A stretch of 38,717 nucleotides of DNA, taken from assembly GCA_018969015.1 (NCBI GenBank), contig JAGWZE010000033.1:1-38717 (forward strand). Direction: 5' to 3'. Position numbers and translations under genes: made by a program. The notes under the pieces are model-generated. The model did no database searches and was not told the origin of the DNA. It saw nothing but the letters and a program-made list of their open reading frames with translations. Source of the DNA: Alphaproteobacteria bacterium. Its GTDB lineage: Bacteria; Pseudomonadota; Alphaproteobacteria; Caulobacterales; Aquidulcibacteraceae. Shown here piece after piece: positions 25,909-38,717 of this stretch. Position 1 is the first letter of the stretch, and each line of letters starts with the position of its first letter.

Positions 25909-27336
25909 TCAGGCCGTCGGAAATTCCGGCAATCCGAACTTCGAGGTTTGAGGGGCGCCGGCGTGTCGGGCGAGCGGCCCGATCGCGACCAGCGTAGCGA
26001 ACAGGAGCGCGATCTCGGTCAGATAGACCGAGACGTACCCCGTGACTGGCGAGCGCAACGTCTCGCCGAGAGCGCCGGCCAGCGCGAGCGCGCCCACGCC
26101 GTCGCGCATGGCGCCGCCGACGAGGATCGCCGCGCCGGTCGCCGTGGCCTGAACCGCACCCCACGCGCCGAGCGCGAGGCCCGCGCCCGCGCGGCCGCCG
26201 TGCCGCATCATCGCAGTGAGCGCCGAGACCGCGAACAATCCGCTTCCAAGGCCGATCAGCGCGGCGCCGACCGAGAACATCGCCGCCGCCTGAATCGGCG
26301 CGGCGAGCACGATCAGCACGAAGGCGGGCAGGCCGATGAGCACCCCGGCGCCCGCAAGCCGATGCGGATCGATCCCCTTGCCTAGCCAGTGGGCGGCAAG
26401 ACCGAACCCGGACAATCCGCCGAGCGCCCAGAACGCCGTCAGGAATGTCGTCTGCCCGACCGACATGTGCATGATCTGGCCGCCGAACGGCTCCAGGAGA
26501 ACGTCCTGCATGCCGAACGCCGCCGATCCCAGGCCGATGGCGACGAGCAGCCGGATCGTGCCCGGCTCGGCCGCGAAGGCACGCCAGCTTTCCTCGAACC
26601 GCGGCCGCGCCTGGTCGGGCGCCGTCTTTGTCGGGTTGCGCACCTCCTGGCCCCACATCGCGACGACGTTGAGCACAAGGACCAGGACCGCCGCGCCCTG
26701 CACGACCTGCGCGAGGCGCAGCGGCGAGAAGGTTGCCAGCGCCTGGCCGATCGCCACAGAGCTGATCAGCATGCCCACGAGCAGCATGACGTAGAGCAGC
26801 GCAACCACGCGCGGGCGAACCTCGGGCGGGGAGATGTCGTCGGCGAGGGCGAGGCCGGCGGTCTGCGTCGTGTGGATGCCGGCGCCGACCAGAAGGAACG
26901 ACAGCGCCGCGGCGACCTGCCCCACGACCGCTGGGCCATGCCCGTGTCCCGTCATGACGAGGAGCGCGAACGGCATGAACGAGAATCCGCCGAACATCAT
27001 CATCGAGCCGAACCAGATGTAGGGCCCGCGGCGCCAGCCGAGGAACGAGCGATGCGTGTCGGACTTGAAGCCGATCAGCGCGCGGAACGGGGCGGCCACG
27101 AGCGGCAGCGCCACCATCATCGCCACCACCCAGGCTTGCAGGCCCAGTTCGACGATCAGCACGCGATTGAGCGTGCCGGTGAGAAGGACAGAGGCCATGC
27201 CGACGGAAATCTGAAAGCACGACAGGCGCAGGAGCCGCGACAGCGGGACCTCCTTCGTCGCCGCGTCCGCGAACGGCAGCATCATCGCGAGCATGCGACT
27301 CCACTGCCGTGCGAGGCGTTGGATGACGATGCTCAT
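25909..27336 (-). CDS. lhaA: Light-harvesting 1 assembly protein LhaA (PucC/BCD family, MFS fold)
   Basis: The product is 475 residues with about 12 predicted membrane helices. It belongs to the BCD family of major-facilitator-like proteins needed for LH1 assembly, probably by delivering bacteriochlorophyll. Landmarks are RLSCFQISVGMASVLLTGTLNRV, FRALIGFKSDTHRS-LGWRR-GPYIWFG and GIHTTQTAGLALADD. ATG 27336 overlaps the bchM stop (ATGA); the frame upstream of it is a shadow of bchM. PucC is the close relative for LH2, but the place between bchM and puhA identifies this as LhaA. Confidence 0.95.
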   Translation of the reverse strand: MSIVIQRLARQWSRMLAMMLPFADAATKEVPLSRLLRLSCFQISVGMASVLLTGTLNRVLIVELGLQAWVVAMMVALPLVAAPFRALIGFKSDTHRSFLGWRRGPYIWFGSMMMFGGFSFMPFALLVMTGHGHGPAVVGQVAAALSFLLVGAGIHTTQTAGLALADDISPPEVRPRVVALLYVMLLVGMLISSVAIGQALATFSPLRLAQVVQGAAVLVLVLNVVAMWGQEVRNPTKTAPDQARPRFEESWRAFAAEPGTIRLLVAIGLGSAAFGMQDVLLEPFGGQIMHMSVGQTTFLTAFWALGGLSGFGLAAHWLGKGIDPHRLAGAGVLIGLPAFVLIVLAAPIQAAAMFSVGAALIGLGSGLFAVSALTAMMRHGGRAGAGLALGAWGAVQATATGAAILVGGAMRDGVGALALAGALGETLRSPVTGYVSVYLTEIALLFATLVAIGPLARHAGAPQTSKFGLPEFPTA

Positions 27337-28030
27337 GCCCGGCGCTCCAGGATCAGCGCCTCGGACGTGTAGAAGCCCGACACCACCCGCACGCTCTCGC
27401 CGACCCGCCACTCGTTCAAGCCGTCTTCCAGCCGCGACCGCAGGCGATCGGGCGTAACCGGCTCGATGGCGGGCGCGCGGTCGGCGCGGGGAAAAAACTT
27501 GCCGACGGCGTGCATCACGGAGAGGGCCGGAGTTCTCGGGGCGAAGGTGAACACGATGCTGCGCGAGGTGCGCGCCGCCAGCCGCGTCAACACCGCCGCG
27601 ACTTCGCGCAGCGGGTAATGGATGAGGCTGTCCATGCAGACGACGTGGTCGAACTCGCCGAGGCTGTCGTCCATCATGTCGCCGACGCGGAAGTCGATCC
27701 CGCCGCCGCCGAGGAATGCGGGCGCGCGCGCCTTGGCGACCTCGATCAGCGACGCCGAGACGTCGACGGCGACGACCTCCGCCCCGCGCCGCGCCGCTTC
27801 GACCGCCAGGGCGCCCGTGCCGCAGCCGGCGTCGAGAAGGCGACGGCCGCTCATATCCTGCGGAAGCCACGACAGCAGGTGTGCGCGCATGCGGTCACGG
27901 CCGGCGCGCACGGTTTCGCGGATCTTGCTGACGGGAGCGTCCGACGTCAGCTGCTCCCAGGCCTCTTTCGCCGTCTGGTCGAAATAGGTCTCGAGGCGTC
28001 CGCGGTAGGATTCGTAGGCGGTCGTCGGCA

Positions 28031-28031
<1 letters not shown>
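27333..28031 (-). CDS. bchM: Magnesium protoporphyrin IX methyltransferase
   Basis: The product is 232 residues. It transfers a methyl group from SAM to the ring-C propionate of Mg-protoporphyrin IX. SAM motif I DAGCGTG is at residues 67-73, followed by an acidic residue at the end of beta-2 (VVAVDVSASLI) and a CMDSLIHYP motif. ATG 28031 overlaps the bchL stop by one base (TGATG); the TTG one codon earlier is possible but less likely. It lies between bchL and lhaA, as in most proteobacterial clusters. Confidence 0.96.
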
Positions 28032-32664
<4,633 letters not shown>

Positions 32665-32693
<29 letters not shown>

Positions 32694-34254
32694 ACAGGGT
32701 CTCAACGTCGATGGAGGCGAGGCCGCGCTCGGCGGCATAGCGTTCGGTGTTCCTGCGCGCCTTGCCGCGCACGAAGAACGGGATTTTGGCGAGCTCCTTT
32801 TCGGCCGGGGCAGTCCAGACGATGGCGTCGTTGGCGGGGGGCGCATGCGGCGCGGCGTCGTCGGCGACGGGCGCGGCGTCGGGCGTGTGGGCGGGCGCGG
32901 CGGCGTGCGCGGCCGTCGAAGGCGTGAGCGCGGCGAGGTGGGAGGGGCCGGCGCCGTCGTGGAATTCGAAGTCGTCGCGGAACATCGCCAGGAGATGCTC
33001 CTCGAGGCCCATCACGAGCGGATGCACGAGCGTGTCGAACAGGACGTTGGCGCCTTCGAACCCCATCACCGGGGAGTAGCGCGCGGGGAAGTCCTGCACG
33101 TGGACCGGCGCGGAGATCACCGCACACGGGATGCGCAGGCGCTTGGCGATGTGGCGCTCCATCTGCGTGCCGAGCACCAGCTCGGGCTGCAGTTCGGCGA
33201 TCGCGGCCTCCACGTCCATGTGGTCGTCGGTGATGAGGGCCGTGAGACCGTAGCGCTCGGCGGCGACGCGCACTTCGCGGGCGAATTCGCGGTTGTACGC
33301 GCCGAGCCCGACGAGCTCGAAGCCGAGCTCTTCGACGGCGACGCGCGCCATCGCGATCGCGTGCGTCGCGTCGCCATAGACGAACACGCGCTTGCCGGTG
33401 AGGTAGGTGGAATCGACCGAGCGCGAGTACCAGGGCAGGCGGGCCCGCGGCCCGGCGAGGAAGGCGTCGGCGTCGGCGCCCGTGATGGCCGCGACCGCGC
33501 GCACGAAGTCGCACGTGGCGCCGTGGCCGATCGGCGGAATGCGCACGGCCGGCTGGCTGAACGTCTTTTCCAGCCAGCGCGCGGCGGCTTCGCCGGTCTC
33601 GGGATAGAGCACGACGTTGAAATCGGCGGCGCCGAGGCGGACGAGATCGCGCGGCGAGGCGCCCATGGGCGCGGTGATCGCGACGTCGACGCCGAGTTCA
33701 GAGAGAAGCCGCGTGATCTCGGCGACGTCGTCACGGTGGCGGAAGCCGAGCGCGGTGGGGCCCAGAAGGTTGCAGGTGAGGCGCCGGCCCTCGCGCGGGG
33801 GCGGCGTGAGCGAGCGATCGGCGAGCGCGCGCACCAGCGCCAGGAAGGTTTCGGACGCGCCCCACGATTCCTTTTTCTGGTACGAGGGCAGATCCAGCGG
33901 AATGACCGGAACCGGAAGATCGAGCGCGCGTGCGAGGCCGCCCGGATCGTCCTGCAGGAGCTCGGCGGTGCACGAGGCGCCGACGATGATCGCCTCCGGC
34001 TTGAAGCGGGCGTAGGCGTCGTGCGCGGCCTGCTTGAAGAGGCCGGCGGTGTCGCCGCCAAGGTCGCGCGCCTGGAAGGTCGTGTAGGTGACGGGCGGGC
34101 GCGCGTTGCGGCGCTCGATCATCGTGAAGAGGAGATCGGCGTAGGTGTCGCCCTGCGGCGCATGCAGGACGTAGTGAAGGCCGCGCATCCCGGTGGCGAC
34201 GCGCAGCGCCCCCACATGAGGCGGTCCTTCATAGGTCCACATTGCCAGCTGCAT
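32665..34254 (-). CDS. bchB: Dark-operative protochlorophyllide reductase subunit B
   Basis: The product is 529 residues. It is the NifK-like subunit of the BchNB catalytic component. The start [18 protein letters not shown] is canonical, and Asp36 (in APQGDTYAD) is the unusual aspartate ligand of the NB [4Fe-4S] cluster shared with BchN. The C-terminal 50 or so residues ([23 protein letters not shown]) are the small PCP_red helical domain; an Ala/Pro/His/Asp-rich linker of about 40 residues separates it from the main domain. It overlaps bchH by 29 bases and starts four bases after bchN. Confidence 0.97.
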
Positions 34255-34258
34255 GGCG

Positions 34259-36212
<1,954 letters not shown>

Positions 36213-36268
36213 GCGCACCGCTCCCTGACGCTTCCGACCTCAGCGAAGGTACGTCTGGCTTCGAAGCG

Positions 36269-36304
36269 GTGTCAATCAATCGTTACGTCCAGGGCGATTG
36301 ACAC
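36269..36304. promoter_or_regulatory. Symmetric composite PpsR-like operator between bchF and aerR
   Basis: GTGTCAATC at 36269-36277 and GATTGACAC at 36296-36304 form a perfect nine-base inverted repeat with an 18-base spacer. The dyad centre is the palindrome ACGT at 36285-36288, so the element reads TGT-N12-ACGT-N12-ACA and contains two mirror-image, one-mismatch PpsR sites. Each outer arm holds a TTGACA -35-like hexamer, one pointing to aerR (36298-36303) and one to bchF (36275-36270). Candidate -10 boxes are weak in both directions (TACCTT for bchF, an AAAATA-type stretch for aerR). This is the best candidate for autoregulated, divergent control of the pigment operon and its regulators. 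Confidence 0.5.
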
Positions 36305-36536
36305 ACAGTCGCGGGAGCGCGACAAAATAAGACTGGCGGGCTTGTCCACGCTTCGGTTAGTTTGGGAGGGCCGGGCCATCGAAGCGGACAATCTGCTCGT
36401 CCCGGTTGGGAAACGCCCCGTGCGACCACCCCCCGCGCGCGTCGTCGCGTCCGAGGATGGCGTGCGTGCAATCCGATCGGCGGGTTGGGTCTTCCTCAAC
36501 AGGGCGATCCAGCCGAGTTGGAAGAGGGGTACGCCA
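36305..36536 (+). other. aerR leader region, no gene seen
   Basis: These 232 bases before aerR contain no recognisable gene. An A-rich GACAAAATAAGA stretch at 36321-36332 may belong to the aerR promoter. GAAGAGGGG at about 36521-36529 is the ribosome-binding site of the long aerR form. The rest would be an untranslated leader of roughly 200 bases; the aerR frame is open through it but shows no conserved protein sequence. Confidence 0.4.
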
Positions 36537-37403
36537 ATGGCCTATCATCCGCCCGGCGCAGACCCTGCGAGCGAACGGCCTGCTCTTGCTGACCCTCGCG
36601 ATCAGGCGACACAAACTCCCGAGTCGTCAGGCGCGGATATGCGCCATACCGCCGCGGAGACGCTTGGCGTCGTCCTGGAAACCGAAATCATTCCGCGCCT
36701 CCTGATGGCGCACGCGCAAAGCCCGTCGCCCTCGGCGGCCGCGGCCAGCGCGGATCTTCCCGACATCGACGCCTTCGCGGGCCTGGCGATCAACGCCGAC
36801 CTCGACGATCTCGTGCGTGTGTTGGAGCGCAACATCGCCGCCGGCGTGCCGCCGCAGCTGCTGTTCGCGCGGGTGCTCGCCCCCACGGCGCGGCGCCTCG
36901 GCGTCTATTGGGAAGAGGACATCTGCTCCTTCACGGACGTCACCGTCGCGCTCGGCAAGCTGCAGCAGCTCGTCCACCGGTTCTCGGCGGGGGGCGATCC
37001 GCCGGCGCGCGGGAAAACGATTCTGCTGGCCGCCGCCCCTGGCGAACAGCACACGCTCGGGCTCGCGATGGTGGCGGACGCGTTCCGCGACGGTCGTTGG
37101 TCGGTGACCGAAGATATCGAGGCGTCGGCGTCGAGCCTGCAGCTGCTCGTCCGGCGGGCGCGCTTCGACGTCATCGGGCTGACGGTCTCCTCGGAATCGA
37201 CGCTGGAAACCTTGCCCGCCTTGATCCGCGGCCTGCGGGCCGTATCGATGAATCGCCAAGTGGCCGTTCTTGTCGGCGGCTGGGTGTTTGCGAAGCGTCC
37301 GGAACTCGCCGAAACCTGCGGCGCTGATGCTACAGCGAGCGACGGCGCGTCGGCCGTCGCAAAAGCCGCCCACCTGCTTGACGCCCACACCGCGCGCGTG
37401 TGA
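36537..37403 (+). CDS. aerR: B12-binding antirepressor AerR/PpaA
   Basis: The product is 288 residues. A helical N-terminal cap with PTARRLGVYWEEDICSFTDVT (about 116-136) precedes a cobalamin-binding Rossmann domain; His172 in GEQHTLGL is the expected lower ligand of cobalamin. In Rhodobacter capsulatus, light-altered B12 bound to AerR controls its interaction with CrtJ/PpsR, the product of the next gene. ATG 36537 has GAAGAGGGG upstream; a second in-frame ATG at 36639 (Met35) would give a 254-residue short form, and long and short forms are known for AerR. It lies between bchF and ppsR, the standard place. The longer upstream frame is a shadow of bchF. Confidence 0.93.
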   Translation: MAYHPPGADPASERPALADPRDQATQTPESSGADMRHTAAETLGVVLETEIIPRLLMAHAQSPSPSAAAASADLPDIDAFAGLAINADLDDLVRVLERNIAAGVPPQLLFARVLAPTARRLGVYWEEDICSFTDVTVALGKLQQLVHRFSAGGDPPARGKTILLAAAPGEQHTLGLAMVADAFRDGRWSVTEDIEASASSLQLLVRRARFDVIGLTVSSESTLETLPALIRGLRAVSMNRQVAVLVGGWVFAKRPELAETCGADATASDGASAVAKAAHLLDAHTARV

Positions 37404-37443
37404 CTGCACAAATTCGCCCTCAAGCTGAGGATGACGTCATTCC

Positions 37444-38717
37444 ATGCAAGTCGCCTCGCCCGCCACGGTAGCGTTCAAGAGACCTAGTGAAACGCTAGGT
37501 AGTCTTGCGCCGGACGTTGCGGCGAAAATCCTGGCGGCGGCGGGGGACGTGGCGATCGTCATCGACGCCAACGGCGTGATCCGGGATATGGCCCTGGCCG
37601 ACGCGGAACTCGTGGCGGACGGCTTCGCCGATTGGATCAATCGGCCCTGGGCCGAGACCGTGATGCCCGACAGCAAGCACAAGGTCGACGAGCTCTTGAA
37701 AGATGCGCGCGGCCAGGACGATGGCCGCTGGCGGGAAGTCAATCACGCCACATCGCGGGGCGCGCTGCCGATCCGCTATCGCGCCATCGACGCCGGCGCG
37801 GACGGGCGAATCATCGCCGTCGGCCGCGATCTGCGCCCGACCGCGACACTCCAGCAGCGGCTCCTGCAGGCGCAGCAGGCGATGGAGCGGGACTATCTGC
37901 GCCTGCGCCACGCCGAACTGCGCTACCGGCACCTTTTCCAGACCGCGACCGAAGGCGTCGTGATCGTCGACGCCGGCTCGCGCCGGGTGCTCGACGTGAA
38001 CCCCGCCGCGCTGCGCCTTATCGGCGACGATGGCGACGGCGTGGTCGGTCAGATCTTCACGGGCCTGCTCGAGGCCCCGATCCGGGACGCGGTGACGAGC
38101 CTGCTCGCGAGCGTCCAGGCTGGCGGGCGCGGCGACTCGATGAGGGTCCGGTTCCTGTCGTCGCCCGGCCGGGACCTCACGCTCGGTGCGTCGCTGTTCC
38201 GCCAGGACCGCAACGCCCAGTTCCTCGTTCGGCTGACGAGCCAGGTTGCGCCGCCGCCGGTGGCTGATCCGCGGTTGCGTCTGCTCGACGTGCTCGACCG
38301 CATGCCTGACGCGTTCGTCCTGACCACCGACGACCTCGTCGTGACGGCCTGCAACGCGGCGTTCCTCGATCTCGTCCAACTCGGCGGGACGGAGCAGGCC
38401 AACGGCCAGCCGTTGTCGCGCTTCCTGGGGCGGCCCGGCGTCGACTCCTCGCTGATGGCGGCGCAGCTGCGCGAACACGGCGTGATCCGCAACTTCTCGA
38501 CGGTGCTGCGCACGTCGCTCGACACCGAGGAGGAGGCCGAAGTGTCCGCCGTGGCGGTGCTCGACGGCGGCGCGCCTTGCATCGGGTTCAACATCCGCCC
38601 CATGGGGCGGCGCATGCGCGACCGCTCGGAACTGGGCCGCAGCCTGCCGCGCTCGGTGGAGCAGCTGACGGAGCTCGTCGGGCGGGTTTCCCTTAAGGAA
38701 ATCGTCCGCGAAACAAC
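37444..38717 (+). CDS. ppsR: Transcriptional repressor PpsR/CrtJ (3' truncated)
   Basis: ATG 37444 opens a frame with no stop up to the window end, giving 424 residues. Order: N-terminal PAS-like region (about 20-130), glutamine-rich linker helix (about 136-160, with several Gln), PAS1 (about 163-265) and PAS2 (about 283-385). The FIS-type helix-turn-helix expected after residue 420 is cut off by the window end. PpsR represses bch, crt and puc genes under oxygen by binding TGT-N12-ACA. There is no cysteine before Cys303; other cysteines visible are Cys303 and Cys379. It is 40 bases after aerR with only a weak ribosome-binding site (GAGG about 12 bases upstream). A six-base hairpin with two CTAG sites lies in codons 14-19. 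Confidence 0.93.
   Translation, partial: MQVASPATVAFKRPSETLGSLAPDVAAKILAAAGDVAIVIDANGVIRDMALADAELVADGFADWINRPWAETVMPDSKHKVDELLKDARGQDDGRWREVNHATSRGALPIRYRAIDAGADGRIIAVGRDLRPTATLQQRLLQAQQAMERDYLRLRHAELRYRHLFQTATEGVVIVDAGSRRVLDVNPAALRLIGDDGDGVVGQIFTGLLEAPIRDAVTSLLASVQAGGRGDSMRVRFLSSPGRDLTLGASLFRQDRNAQFLVRLTSQVAPPPVADPRLRLLDVLDRMPDAFVLTTDDLVVTACNAAFLDLVQLGGTEQANGQPLSRFLGRPGVDSSLMAAQLREHGVIRNFSTVLRTSLDTEEEAEVSAVAVLDGGAPCIGFNIRPMGRRMRDRSELGRSLPRSVEQLTELVGRVSLKEIVRET

Noticed and set aside
27337-27870. Upstream extension of the lhaA frame to 27870
   Set aside because: This part is a shadow of bchM; LhaA proteins start at the MSIVIQRLARQWSRM segment, and ATG 27336 overlaps the bchM stop.

Overview
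The window is a nearly complete photosynthesis gene cluster (PGC) of a high-GC, bacteriochlorophyll-a-type purple or aerobic anoxygenic phototroph. The gene content (pufBALM plus tetraheme pufC, puhABCE, lhaA, hemA, acsF, aerR-ppsR, crtCDEF) and the gene order point to an alphaproteobacterium. I cannot name the genus from sequence alone. No rRNA, tRNA, CRISPR array, insertion sequence or phage gene was seen. Both ends cut through PGC genes: bchD on the left, ppsR on the right.

Layout. (1) 1-1624: end of bchD and bchO (Mg insertion), forward. (2) 1596-2783: two reverse-strand membrane-protein genes of unknown function. (3) 2876-5878: crtI, crtB and a small unknown membrane protein, forward. 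(4) 5817-8242: crtD and crtC, reverse. (5) 8316-19012: crtE, crtF, then the bchCXYZ-pufBALMC superoperon, forward, ending in a strong intrinsic terminator at 19036-19067. (6) 19068-19962: about 900 bases with no supportable gene, between converging 3' ends, carrying a short tandem repeat. (7) 36212 back to 19963: one long reverse run, bchF-bchN-bchB-bchH-bchL-bchM-lhaA-puhA-puhB-puhC-(100-residue unknown)-acsF-puhE-hemA-idi, with mostly overlapping stop/start codons. (8) 36537-38717: aerR and ppsR, forward and divergent from bchF.

How the genes work together. HemA makes 5-aminolevulinate. BchH and BchD (BchI lies outside) insert Mg, BchM methylates, AcsF closes the fifth ring using O2, BchNBL reduces ring D and BchXYZ reduces ring B, and BchF and BchC finish the ring-A side chain. 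Idi, CrtE, CrtB, CrtI, CrtD, CrtC and CrtF make a methoxylated carotenoid of the spirilloxanthin type; no crtA is present. PufL, PufM, PuhA and PufC form the reaction centre, PufB and PufA the LH1 antenna, and LhaA, PuhB, PuhC and PuhE help assembly. PpsR and its B12-binding antirepressor AerR are the likely regulators. Sequences resembling the PpsR operator (TGT-N12-ACA), often containing TTGACA, occur in the four main regulatory gaps.

Most of the window is canonical. The points most worth a second look are a symmetric composite operator between bchF and aerR, a hairpin that encloses the bchC ribosome-binding site, four small unknown genes embedded in the cluster (two of them with antisense 3' overlaps), unusual polar residues next to the bacteriochlorophyll ligand of LH1 alpha, and a PpsR with no cysteine in its first 302 residues.
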